Source: Cryptomeria japonica
Lineage: Eukaryota > Streptophyta > Pinopsida > Cupressales > Cupressaceae
Reading direction: 5' to 3'
Length of the DNA: 64,000 nt
Assembly (NCBI RefSeq): GCF_030272615.1
Contig: NC_081409.1
Coordinates: forward strand, 22,448,260 to 22,512,259
A program made the position numbers and the translations under genes. The notes under the pieces are model-generated. The model did no database searches. It saw only the letters and a list, made by a program, of their open reading frames with translations, and was not told the DNA's origin. Positions 10,855 through 23,331 of this stretch are shown piece after piece; position 1 is the first letter of the stretch, and each line of letters starts with the position of its first letter.

Positions 10855-13125
10855 AAATAAACCTTCAAAAGATACTTATCCAACCTTGCATACCAAGCTC
10901 TAGGAACCTGTTTTAGTCCATATAGGGCTTTCCTTAATCTACAAACCATATTTTTGTCATCTGTCAGTAAAAATCCATCAGGTTGCTCAATAAAGACTCC
11001 CTCTTCAAGTTATCCATTCATAAATGCACACATAACATCCATTTGATAGACCTTGTAGTTATTATAGGCTACATAAGAAAGAAATAGTCTAACAACTTCA
11101 ATTCTAGCTACTAGTGCAAAAGTTTCACCATAATAAATTCCTTCCTTCTAAGAATATCCTTTGCAAACCGATCTAGAATTGTTTCTTACAACTTGTCCAT
11201 CCTCATTCAGTTTGTTTCTAAAAACCCATTTAGTTACAATAACATTCTTAATTTTAGGTCGGGGAACCAAAGTCCAAGTATTGTTCTTCTCTATCCAATC
11301 TAATTCATCTTCCATAGATTTCATCCAACATTCATCTTTAAAAGATTCAATTATTGACCTCAGTTCAATTTGAGAAATGAAACATACCTCTTGATTTTCC
11401 AATCTTCTCCTTGTCATAACTCCCTTGTTTTTGTCTCCAATGATCTGATTTTCAGAGTGATTTATCCTTACATACCTTGGGGTTTTCTATTTTTTTAGGT
11501 TCTCTATGCCTCTCTTCAGTTACAATTGAGTTTTCTGATGATGTTGGGATAATTGGTTCAATATTTTGTTTCGGTACAGACACTACTAGATCAGTTATGA
11601 TCATTTCCACTATTGGTCCATTGTCATAAGATTTAGCTTGGTCTTTGTACTGCTCATCCACTTTCACATTAGCGCTCTCCACAATTCTCTACAATCTTTT
11701 GTTATAACATGTACATGATTTTCTTTTAGTTGATTAACCAAGAAATATTCCTTCTTCACATCTAGGGTCAAACTTTCCAATAGAATCATCTCTTTTGATA
11801 TAACACTTTCTCCCAAAGATTCTAAAATGCTTAAGACTAGGAGAATGACCAAACCATAATTCATAAAGTTTCTTACTGATGTCTCCTTTGATATGAACTC
11901 CGTTGAATGTATAAACCATTGTACTTACTGCTTCTCTCTAGTAGATATGAGGCAAATTAGCTTCCATCATCATGCTTATGGCTGAATTCAAAATGGTTTC
12001 ATTCTTTCTTTCCACAATGCCATTCTGCTGAGGTGTCCGGGGTGCAGATAATTGTCTCCTAATGCCATTTTTCTCACAATAGCTGTTGATTTCACCAGAT
12101 GTGAATTAACCACCTTGATCTAATCTCAGACACTTGATTTTCATTCCCATCTCTGTCTCAACCATAGCTTTAAAGATCTTGAATTTCTCAAAGGCTTCAT
12201 ATTTCTCCCTTAGAAAAGCAACCCACATCATTCTAGAATAGTCATAAATGATTAACATGAAATATCTATCTCCTTGAAAGCTTCGTGTATTAGTAGGACC
12301 ACATAGGTTGGTATGAATCAAATTAAGAATATCATTAGATTTATCTGGTATGCTCTTAAAAGAAGTTCTAATTTTCTTACCCATTTGACATTCCTTACAT
12401 ACCGAATTATGACGCTTCACAATCTTAGGTAAATGTCTAACTGCCTTAGTTGAACTGATTTTTATAATGAAATCAAAATTTACATGACTCAACCTCTTAT
12501 GCCATAGCCAACTTTCATCAATATGTGCAATAAAAAATTTCTTTTCACTGGAGTTCAAATGAAAGATGTTACCTTTTGTCTATGTACCAGTTGCAATCTC
12601 CAATACTGATTTGCTAGTGATTTTGCACTTTCCATCCTTGAATTGTAATTGAAATCCTCTATCTACCAATTGTCCTACACTCAAAATATTATGCTTTAGA
12701 ACTTCAACATAATAGATGTTATCAGTGTTATGCCTACCATCCAATGAAATGGTTCCTCTTCCTTTGATCATTCATGCCTACCAAATCTAACTTGACCACC
12801 ATCAAATTCTTGCAGAGTTAGAAACTTTCCTTTGTCACCTGTCATATGATGAGAACATCCACTGTCTATTACCCATTCATCTTTATATTCAACTTTTTAT
12901 GTAAGGGCCTTTTCCTCATTTATGATAACTTGTTCTAGATCATCTTCCTTCATAGCATAAAATACCCAATTTTTCCATTACCGGATCCACTAGCTGAATC
13001 TCCTGCCTATTCTTCTTTTGAGTCATCAGTTACCTTGAGCTTATTGATGGAACCATAAAGGACTACCGACTCTTGACATTTGTGCTAATGAAAATTCCCC
13101 GTTGGCACTTTTAAGCATGCATAAC
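10855..13125 (-). pseudogene. Copia element J: protease, integrase and N-terminal RT (decayed)
   Basis: Read from right to left on the minus strand. The protease has the DSG motif at 12859-12867 followed by CSHHMTGDKGKF. Next come the pre-integrase segment (WLWHKRLSHVNF ... CKECQMGKK, about 12390-12500), the integrase core (DYSRMMWVAFLRE, RLDQGG, PRTPQQNGIVERKN; about 11950-12330) and the RT start (EDELDWIEKNNTWTLVP, KWVFRNKL, CRLRKALYGLKQVPRAWY; 10860-11420). The order PR-INT-RT is diagnostic of Ty1/copia. Many stops and frameshifts show that it is dead. The RT stops at 10855, where element B inserted, and resumes at 2933. The gag and 5' LTR of the same orientation are at 34144-36608, and I infer that they belong to the same element. 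The right boundary, where it meets Tat sequence, is approximate. Confidence 0.85.
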
Positions 13126-16100
13126 TTTGAAGATCACACAATAGTACACCATTCAATTTAATGGGGAGGCATACTTTGGAAGTCAAGTCAAATCACTTAG
13201 TTGCAAAAATAAAAATAAAAATAAAAAGTACCCTGGTGAAAACCTCAATGAGGCACCACCAAACACAAAAAAGGTAAAAAGAAAGGATGTATCCACTAGT
13301 GCAAACTTAGATCAGGTGCTAGACAATGAGGGAATTGACTTTCCTGCCATGGTTCCCCCATTACATGAGAGATCCTCACTTCTAATAGATGAGATCAAGA
13401 CAATCAACATGGGAACAAAAGAAAATCCAAAGAATATATTCATCGCCAAATCTCTTACTAACCAAGAAAAGTAGAATGTTGTAGCTTTTCTTAAAGATAG
13501 TCAAGTCAACTTCACCTTGTCATTAGCTAACATGCCAAGATTGGATCCTGATTTAGTGGTGCATCACCTTGTAGTACATCTTATTGTGAAACTAGTTAAG
13601 AAAAAATTGAGAAAGATGCATCCTCAAATTTCTCATTTGGTCAAAGTAAAGCTACAAAAGATGTTAGATATTAGATTCATTCGACCTATTAACTATCTAG
13701 AATGGGTTTTAAAAATAGTACCTGTTGGTGGCATACACATGTACACTAACTTCAGAGACCTCAATAAGGCATTCCCTAAGGATGACTTCCCCTAGCTAAC
13801 ATTGAAATCATAGTGGAATTGGAAGTTGGACATAAGATGCTTTCCTTGATGGATGGTTTATCATGATATAATCATATCAAAATTACCATTGATGATCAAC
13901 ACAAGAAATTTTTTACTACTCCATGGGGAACCTTTTACTATCAAGTTATGCCCTTTGGGTTGAAGAATGCAAGAGCCACTTATTAACAAGCTATGACCAT
14001 AATCTTTCATGATTTTCTCCATGACATTATGCAAGATTATGTGGGTGATCTTTTAGGTAAATAAAAAATATATGAGGGGCATATCATCATCTAGATTCAA
14101 ACCTTTAAATGATTGGAGAAGTATAAGTTGAGGCTTAATCCTAAGAAGTGTGTCTGTAAGGTTACTTCCAACAAACTCTTGGGTTTAATTGTATCATGTA
14201 GAGGCATTGAAGTTGATCCGGTTAAGGTGAAATCTATCATGGACATGTTGCTACCAAAGAATCTCAAGCAACTTTGTAGCTTTCAAGGAAAACTCTAGTC
14301 TATTCACAAATTCATTGCCTAACTTGCAGATAAGTGTCACCCCTTTTCTTAACTACTTTGAAAATATACCAAAATGCAATGAAATTGTTTGAATCATAAG
14401 GCATTCAACAAACTCAATGAATATTTGGCTTCCCCATCGGTCTTGATGCCTCCTATCCCTGGACAACCCCTTCTCTTTTATATCTCTTCTACACCAGTAG
14501 CCTTGGGGGCATTACTAGCACAAGTAGGTGAGAAAGGAAAAGAGCATAAAATATACTACATTATCCACACATTAGTAGGATATGAGCTTAACTACACACA
14601 TATTGAATGAGCATGCCTTGCAATGGTTTTCAACAATCAAAAATGTTTCCACTACATGCTTAATCATAAGACTAAGCTCATTGTAAAAATTGATTCTCTC
14701 AAGTACCTACTTTTTAAAGCTTCTCTCAGAGGTTGGACTGCTAAATGGGCCATGATTATAAGTTAGTTTGATAATGAGTATGTGGATCACAAAGCTATTA
14801 AAGGACAAATCATTGCAGATTAATTGGCTGATGCCCCTCTACAAGGAGAACACCCCTTAATCACAAAGTTCCTAGATGATGCCATCATGACCATCATGCA
14901 CTCTACTAAGTGGTAGCTATATTTTGATGGTTCTTTCATGCAACATGGATCAGGGGTAGGAATTATTTTGGTAACCCCTCAAGGAGATTGCATCCCTAAG
15001 TCATGTAAGATAGCCTTCTCATGTACAAACAACATTGTCATGTATGAATCTCTCATCATAAGTCTTTGTCATGCTATCCGATAGAAAATCATTGATATAC
15101 ATGTGTATGATGATTCACAACTTGTCATTAAATAGGTCAATGATGAATATCAAACAAAAAGATGACAATTTTCTCCCTTAGTGTCGCATGGTGGAAGACT
15201 TTAAACAACATTTCTCTTCTATTTAGTTTGAGCAAATCCCCTATGCAAACAAAAAATTTGCTAATGCTATGGAACATTGGTTATCTACTATAGATGCTTG
15301 ATACAAGTTACAAGTGTGAATTTTTGGTTTAGCATCTTCTTGTTCCAGTATATGATGTAATTGAGTTCAAAATGATATGTGCACTTGTTGGTCTTGATTC
15401 CCCCTGGTATCAAGACTCCTACTCTTACCTTAACAACAACACCATCCCACCCCATCTCACCAAAACTCAACAACATACCTTCATTCACCAATTTACTCGC
15501 TACATCCTTCTTGTAGATACCGTATTTTGATGGAATTTCGATGGAACCCTCTTGTGGTGTTTAGGCAAAGAAGAGGCTAAATGAGCACTATGAGAAGTAC
15601 CTAAAGGTATATGTGGAGCAAACTTGAGTGGTCTCACATTGGCAAATAAACTAATCTGAATGGTTTATTATTGGCCTAACAAGGAACAAGATACTTATCA
15701 CTATGTGAAGAAATGTATACCTTGTCAGAAGCATGGTGATAAAATTCATGCATCATCACAAGAATTGCAGCTACTTATTACACCTTGGCCCTTCTCGCAA
15801 TGGGGGATCAATCTCATTGGAAAAATCCATCCTACCTCCTCCAATGGCCACAAATCCATCATCACCACCACTGAATATTTTACCAAGTGGGTGGAATATA
15901 TTCCTGTCACTTATACTACTGACAAACATATCATGAAGTTCATCTTGAATCTCATCCGTCATTATGATATCCTAAGGGTCATTGTCACTGATAATGATAG
16001 ATATTTCAAAAATAAGGATGTAAAAGAATTATGTTAGAAATTTGATAGCTAACATCCCTTTTCCACCCCATGATACCCACAACACAATGATCAAGATGAG

Positions 16101-16262
16101 GCTTAAAATAAAACTTTTATCAAGATCCTCAAAAAGACAATCAATAAAGCTACCCATGACTTGCACTTGCAACTTCATCTTACCCTTTGGGACTACCACA
16201 CAAGCATCCACACACCCATAGAGTCCAATCTATACTCTCATCTTTGGCTCTAAAGAAGTCCT
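13126..16262 (+). pseudogene. Element E: decayed Tat-lineage gypsy pol fragment
   Basis: Plus-strand similarity to element F pol begins in the segment just before RT (F about 49741) and continues in order. It covers RT (13517-14300: KLRKMHPQISHLV, FRDLNKAFPKDDFP, LRLNPKKCVCKVTSNKLLG), RNase H (14389-14640, YISSTPVALGALLAQ), the second archaeal-type RNase H (about 14910-15290), the integrase zinc-binding and core region (15655-16250, TPWPFSQWGINLIGKIHP) and the start of the post-core segment. Stops and frameshifts are frequent. The aspartate of the RT active site is changed (YVGD at about 14038 rather than YVDD). No LTR of E is visible in the window; its 3' end is cut by LTR L. Confidence 0.85.
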
Positions 16263-17092
16263 TGATAAACTTATAAATCACTGAGAGCGGGGGGGGGGGG
16301 GGTGAATCAGTGAAAGCAAAAATAGTAACACTTTAACTGCAGACTGGTATAAACATTTAACCAATTTACCAATGACTTTGCATTTAATCCAAAGTGTTAT
16401 AAAAGTATTCACCATAACACAAAGATTTATACATGGAAAACCCAATTGGGAAAAACCACAGTGAGATGGAACTCACAAGTTAACTATCTATAGTATAGAT
16501 AACTAACTGGTTAAGGTCTACAAATGCTCTGTTAGGAGCAGATCCTGTTAGAGATCTCAAGCCTTGTTAGGAGCTATACCCGATTAAAGGTAACCTCAGT
16601 GGAGGATTTAGATCCAAGTTAATGAATCACCTTGTTAGAGGATTTATACAAAGAAGCTTGTTAGAGCTTACCCGGTTAAGGGATTTTATTGCTATAGTGG
16701 TTAGAGAACAACAGTTGGATTTATCTAAGAATAGCACCTTTTGCTGGTTTAGATCCTTTTCTGTGCATACATTACTGTATCATCAACATACTTTGCAATT
16801 CCTTCAAAAAATCACCATTTATACAACTCATATCATAACTTGTATCTATTATATAAAATAATTCATCACAATGTCTTTATATAGATATTAGATTTCATGT
16901 CGGCTCCTGAACCTTGACACAATTTCCTAGGTTCAATGAATCAAGATAATCTTTCTTAACATGACACAAATCACTGGCATAGTGTTGGTCGATGGTAACA
17001 CATCACAATCGGTGGTAACTCATCACACAAACTGGGAAAACCGGTTAGAACACCGATACGGGTTCAATGTTGACGACTTTAAATAAAATATC
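16263..17092 (-). repeat. LTR L: partial minus-strand LTR related to the LTR of element C
   Basis: In plus orientation it starts TGATAAACTT, has a 13-base G run followed by TGAATCAG (16289 onward; the reverse of the C-rich end of related LTRs) and repeated modules such as cctgttagagatct and cttgttagagg. Near 16910-17010 it carries the reverse complement of a segment also present in LTR C (the part around gaacctaggaaatt and gatgagttacc). The expected CA end is absent: it stops at 17092, where element C begins, so it is truncated. It interrupts the integrase of E. Confidence 0.6.
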
Positions 17093-17561
17093 TGTTGGTA
17101 TTTTTGATGATTATGTTGTGATTGTCATTAATGGACACACACTTGCATTGAGATCATTTTTGTATGTATGAGTTAAAGCTCAACCGGTACATGTTCCAAC
17201 CGGTATGATGCATTATAGTCCTCAGAATATTGGTGTTTTGCAGAAAATGATTACCGATCTGAAGCGATATGTAGACCCCAAGCAGTTCGAGGATCTCAAG
17301 CAGTATGAAGGACCAAAGCGGCATAACACATACTTGCCAGTCTTCATTTTGTCAAATCGGCAACCAGCATTTTACTTGAACCGGTATTTTGTATGAACCA
17401 GTAATACTCTGTGATGAGTTACCAACCGACATTTTGTGATGAGTTACCATCCACTAATTATTTGATGGTGCCGACACTTTAGCGATGCTTTTGTGTGTTG
17501 TGTTACCAGATATGTCTAGATGCATTGAACCTAGGAAATTGTAATGTAATCCTATTGGACC
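17093..17561 (+). repeat. 5' LTR of element C, left part
   Basis: Matches 30352-30785 of the 3' LTR, from TGTTGGTATTTTTGATGATT to CCTATTGGACC, where element D interrupts it. It contains repeated ACCGGTA/AACCGGT-type words. Confidence 0.85.
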
Positions 17562-17946
17562 TGTTATCACTATTTAAGAAATGGGTTTTCTTTTCCCATG
17601 ATAGGCTAAGTTTTGAAATTTTTGGGTCAGGTATGCTATTAGTTGCTTCAAATCTATTCTAGGTCTTTAAGGGTTAAGGGTTTAGTTTTTAATCTCTCAA
17701 ATTTCTGATAAAAAACCCTCTGGCTTCTATTTCTGCATTACTTTATTCACTTAAGTAATGGGTCTTTAAGTCATGTAAAGTGTCCCCCCCTTGTTACTTT
17801 CCTAGGCGGTCGTTAAATAATTGTAAAATTTTATGCCTTATGCCTTTTCCTAACATTTGTCGAGCCTAGTAAGTATCGCGCAACTCTCAGATGGATCTAC
17901 GACTTTCACTGTTTTGTTGGGTGGAGTTGCTAGTGTGTTAGCCTCT

Positions 17947-19352
17947 GTGAAATAGCAAAAGGCATAAGTGCACCCGACTGAGTACACTAGGATCTAGCTT
18001 AACGAGACTCCATCTCGCTTTGAATCTAATGGCTTGCATTGATTCACAACCGAAATAAGCAAGTAAGTTACCTTTTGCGAAATGGCAAAAAGGTTTGGCG
18101 GGACCCAGCAGTGAAGACTTTTCCATGGCTAAAAGGCGATCAAGTTTAAAAGAAATCGATGGCTCTTGTTGTTTCACGGCCGAGAGATGCTCACAATTTA
18201 TTCTTCACGAAATAGTGAAAGCTTTTTGGGCCCAGGCAAAAGAGGTTCCTAAAAGGCATAACAGACACGCAGGTCCCCGAGATCTAACGATCAACATAGT
18301 TTCGCAGGAGGAAGGTGCTCAAAAGATAGCTTTCGTGAAATGGCAAAATGACATGGCATTCCAAGCGAGCAGTCTAGCTAGCTGAAAATAGAAGTAAGAA
18401 GTTGACACATCAGTTCAGGAATGACCGAATGCTAGGTGGATAAAGCTGAGTCAGAAGACCCATGTCTGCTGGTTTTAAGTAAGCTATTAAGCATCATGCA
18501 AGTTCTTGAGATCTGACGGCTCACGTGAATTCACGAAGGTAAGATGCTAGTACTTTAAAGCTTGTGAAATGGTGAAAGAGCCAGTGGGCCCAAAGGATAG
18601 GTAAGGCATAAAGGTAAAGGCCGATCAACTCTATTTTGATCCAACGGTTCTTGTGACTTTGTGGCTGCAAACCAACTAGAGATTAATGTTTGTGAAGTCG
18701 TGAAAGACAAACGCAAGTCACATAAAGCATGACATGGCATGACAATTGCTACTTTTTGTAGAGCTCGATGGTGATGTGTCGAATGACACGTGGTTTTAAA
18801 AGGTGATTGAGGGCCCGCCAAGTTGTAACTGGCAGCTATGTGGGAATAGAGAAGTAAAACACGTGGCTGACTTAGAACTAAACCCAAGGGGCCTCCAGAG
18901 TTAATGGCCAAATGCCATGTGGCATTTGTTAACTGGTGAACAAGTGGGGTATGTAATAGGTGGATAAAGGTCCCACTTAAAAGGTGTTCATCTCAAGATT
19001 GATCCAACGCTTCTCATTGTTTCGTGGCCCAAAGATGGAAGTGGATTAACCCCTATGAAATAGCAAAAACCATTAGCTATCAAGATGAGGCATAGTTAGT
19101 GAAAAAGGTTGATGGTCTGGTTGGAGTTAAAGGTCGGGTGGTTAGAGTTCCCTCTAATGCTTGGCGTAGCTTTGCGAAAGAAAAATGCTCAAGGGTTAAA
19201 GCTTGCGAAGTGGTGAAAAGGAGGTAGGGCCCAATGCTAAGGCAAAGAGGTTAAGATGGTGTAAAGACCGATCAAGTCTCATCTGATCAGATGGTTGGCG
19301 TAGTTTCACTAGGTTAAAGTGCACGGATGTTATGCCCTATGAAATGGTGAAA
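17947..19352 (+). repeat. Decayed ~130-bp tandem repeat array in element D
   Basis: A word of the type gtgaaatggtgaaa or gcgaaatggcaaaa recurs at 17947, 18077, 18207, 18335, 18564, 18692, about 18928, 19055, 19205 and 19339. Most steps are 127-134 bp. Each unit also carries a version of gatccaacggttctt...tttcgtggc about 60-70 bp before the word, and often gggccca plus aaggcata after it. Units are too diverged for recent expansion. Confidence 0.65.
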
Positions 19353-19711
19353 GAGCGGAAAAGAAAATACACAGGTTTGTTATGACGCGTTGGAGCAAAA
19401 TTTTTGAGTTCTTCTATGAATTCAATTCTCAAGGGATGGTCGAAGCATGCAGAATCAATGTCGTAGTTAAGAGCCTGACTACCGTATTCGATCTCGCATC
19501 AATTGAATGAGGGCATCATTTTGAAGAGCTGTTGCAGAGAAGCAGGTGCAGAGAAGATTTTTTCAGGTGTAGAGCAGAATTCTTCAAGCCAAGAATAGGT
19601 TCTCTCGTACTCTTGCTTAGCAATTACTTGACAGTTTGTTTAAATTGGGGTTTTGATCTATTACAGAACTGTTGTGGTTAGTAATTAAGTTGCTTGCATA
19701 ATAATTTCAAG

Positions 19712-22700
19712 ATGGCACCTAAAAGGGAGTTCTTAGGAAAGGTTAATTACCAAGAGAGGGCAATTTGTGATGATTTCCTAGAACAATTGACCATGTAACC
19801 TAATGTGGTAGCTAAAGTAAAAGAGTTAGTGTCAAGAGCTCCTCGCCTGAAAATAGGAGAAAGATTGTATGACAAAGGCAATTGGCTGAGAGACCCACAG
19901 ATTGGGTTGTCTGGGTTGGGAATACTCAAGGTCAGATTTGGTATGAGACACTCCCCAACCCCAATGAATGGTATTTGGGAGTTGGATGTAGGAAATTTGG
20001 TAGTCCTTGGAGTATTCATGGATGTGGATCTCCTAACTCAGATTGCACACAACTATGACCCAATTACAAGGAGTGTTAGGGATATAAATGGAAAAATCCT
20101 CATTGAAATAAATAATGAGGAGTTCAGAAATGCTTTTTGGCTTAGTGAATTTTCCAATTTTTTAGAACCCATCAATTTTAAATCACTAGCTCAGGTTTAC
20201 AACACACAAAGGAATCACCTTAGGAATGGGCCTCTTAAAGAATTCTTTGTGAAGATAGGTGGATTAATAGTTGTAGGACCTAATACTATGGAGCCTTTCT
20301 CCTTAAATCTGTTCACCCTTAGAGCCAAGGGATTATACTGGTCACTCTGCCAAATTTTAGGAGAGGATGCTGAAGCAAACATGCCAACTCATTACATGTT
20401 AATGATTGCTCAAATTTTGAATCCTTCTCTAGCAGTGACCTTTGATTATGCCTCCTATGTTACTGATGCCATCCATGAAGGCTTGATAGGGATAAAGAAT
20501 GGGAAAGTGGATAGGCCTTTTGGATGGTACTCCCTCCTCATGCACTTATTTTTATTCAAGGGTGGTGACTATTTTGCAAATGGAATGGATCTTGTGAAAG
20601 AAAAGGATGGAGAGAAGATGCTAGTTTAGTTATGGAGTACAGTGCTTTCATGGGACAGAGAAGATGCTAGCTACTTGAGATTTGATAAGTGCTTTGCATC
20701 CAAGATTAGGACTCTTATATGTTCAGAGAATCCAAGAGTCCCTAAGGTTCTTTTGGAATTCATTAGGCCAAAAGAGTTTGCTGAAAATATTAAAATTGTC
20801 CACAATTGGGGTGATATGTACTTATACCCTATCTCCACAGTTTTCAGAGTGTATGGTTTCAGAGGCACTCCATTTTTGTTGCCATATCAGGTCCCTCTCA
20901 AAGTAGGAATTGCAAAAGTTCTTAGGCAAATTGGTAGTGTGCAAGAGGTAGAGCTAACAGGTAGAGGTAAAGGGACCATTTTCCCTACAATAACTATAGC
21001 TCATCAGTTTGTAATAACTAAAGGGGGCTAGAAGTGCTTTGAAGATTTCCTTCAACCATACCATTTATCAACTGCAGTATCAAGGTGTGCCAACCCTAAA
21101 GATTTCTTCAACGACATGTTCAGAAAGAGGGCAGTATGCATAGGTAGACCTCACCAATTCCAGTTCCCTAAAGACCTCATCAGGAATGAGTTTTATTTGG
21201 ATGAGCAAGAGCTAAGGAAAGAAATGTGGGTGGCCTACAAGAAGGCCCTAGATTTTGTGCACTAATTTGACACCAGCTATGACTCTTTGTCTAGTTTCCA
21301 CCCCTTTGAAGAAAAGGTAAAATTCTTAATTCTTTGTTTTAAAGATGTAATGCAGACATTGAAAGAGAAAAGGGAGGTTGTGATTAAGAACAACCCTAAG
21401 AAAGAAAGACTAGTTTTAACTAGGTCTAAATCTGCCAAAGCAATCCCTCCAGGTGATTACATGTTACATAAGAAGTCCAACTATAGTGTGTTGGTGCTAA
21501 CAACAGGGGAGCCTTCTACCTCAAAAGGGAAGAGGAAGATACAGGATGTCATTGACATTCAAGAGAGCACAAAGAGGTAAAGAATGGGAAAGGAAGTACA
21601 ATCTGATGAACCCTTGTATTCCCCATCTCAATCCCCTATTCATATAGGAGATGAACAGGAAACAACTGAGCAACTGTTACAATTAGGCAGTCTTGGAGAG
21701 ATAGCCTACACCTATGATGAATTGGAAGAGGGAATGCCAGAAGAGCCCCTTAATTCTGAGAAGAACATAACCACTAATGAGTTCAAAGGCCAGGAGCTGG
21801 ATCCTGAGATCAAACAAGCTAGTGAGGATTTCTTGGCTGATAATAACTTTGTCACATCAAGATCTTTCATGCAATTCATGTGGAAGCAGAATATTGATCA
21901 ATTTAATGCTAGGTGTGAGAAGAGGAAAGGTGAGCAGCCCCACAAGGATCCACCTAGGTGGAGGAAGAAATAAAGCAAGAAATGGTCACTGAGTTCAAGA
22001 CCATCACTCCTGAGCAAGGAAGAGACATGGTAGCAAAGGTTGGTGTACTCATTCTCCCTGAATGGGACATAGCAGATGTCTTGGTTTTAGAGGCAGTAAG
22101 GAAGGAGACTAAACCTATGGAGGGAGTTACTTTCAGTAAGGATAATGCTGCCTTGGTCATGTGGTCTCTGAAAAGAGATGAAAATAGAAAGAATAAGGAC
22201 ACCCCAGGGTCAAGTTACCTTAGAGGTATGATAGTGAAAAGAGTACAAAGCACTAGGGTGGTAGAAGCTGCAAGCACAGTCCTAGAGACTGCAAAATTCA
22301 GTGTTGTAGTGGCAGAGAAAGAAGCAAAGGAAAAAGCAGATCTCCAAGCTAAGTTGGAGATAGTTTTAAAAGCTTATAACAGTGCCAAGGAAGAGGTAAG
22401 GGGTAAAGATAGCATCATTGCCAAGCTACAAAACCAGTTGGAAGGACAATACCATCAAGGTGAGTCCTCAACATTGATGAACTCCTCTTCTCCTACAAGG
22501 CCTCCACCTACCAGCCCCATTATTGAATTCCCACCATCTCTAGTACCTTCTAGTTCCCAGTTGATTGAGATCACTCCCCATGAATTGGAGAAGCTAAAAC
22601 AGGCTCAGGCCCTATATGCAAAGAAATATGAAGAAAGAGTAAGGGCTTCAATTTTGAGTTTTGTTGACACCATAGGGTCCTCACTAATGTACAATAACAT

Positions 22701-23331
22701 GAGTAAGATTTTGGAAATATGGAATGAGCTAAATGGAGACAAGGTTGTTCTAATGCCTATTTTTGACAAGTGGAAACCCAAAGAGCAGGATATAGAACTT
22801 ATTTATGTATCCTATGATGAGGCAAGGGCTGACCCCATTATTAAATCTACTTATGATATGACAAAGGATTTAGTAAAGTTGGTAGAAGGAGTAGATAATG
22901 TCGATAGAAAGATCAACTTGTACAAGAAAGAGTACACTGATCAAGTTTTTGAGTTATTCCTAGGGGGTTTTGTTAGTCCAACTCAATTAAAGGACAAACA
23001 AATATGGCTTAAGGAATTAGAAGCCAAATTGTCATTAAGAATAAAAGGAATTATTAATTCAGAGGATGCCTCCATATTTATCAAAACAATTGAGGAGATT
23101 GAGAAAATTAAATCTCACTATGGTTTTCTGAATTCAAAGGTCGACAAAATGAGGAACTCTTGGAAAAGATTAGCCAAGATAAAAGGAAAAAAGATTAACT
23201 TCTCGTGGCCTACTGATGATGTGTACTAGGAATGGACAAGAAAATATGCAGTACCGGATGTAGAGCAGTTAGAAGATGTTGCAACAGAACAACAAGTAGA
23301 AGAAGCCGTAGATGTTGAAAAGGATTTGTAA
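19712..23331 (+). pseudogene. Element D ORF: ~1200-residue protein of unknown function, broken
   Basis: The frame starts at ATG 19712 (MAPKREFLGKVNYQER) and is interrupted by stops at 19796, 20627, 21029, 21263 and 21578. It then shifts frame near 21960 and ends at 23329 after a further TAG at 23227. All but the frameshift are compatible with Gln codons changed by one C-to-T step. The first ~500 residues look globular (NYDPITRSVRDINGKILIE, PFGWYSLLMHLFLFKGGDYF). The middle is acidic and Ser/Pro-rich. The last ~400 residues are helical and Lys/Glu-rich. I do not recognise the family. The MAPK start, the globular-linker-helical plan and a leader rich in cagag/gaag words resemble ORF2 of B and C, which suggests but does not prove common origin. 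Confidence 0.5.

Noticed and set aside
16289-16301. 13-base G run as a possible assembly gap or quadruplex site
   Set aside because: The same G/C run followed by TGAATCAG occurs in LTR J (35101) and, as a C-rich form, in LTRs B and C. It is a normal hypervariable part of this LTR type.
18555-18911. 118-codon minus-strand frame in element D
   Set aside because: It lies in the decayed tandem array, has no motif, and the adjacent repeat units do not keep it open.
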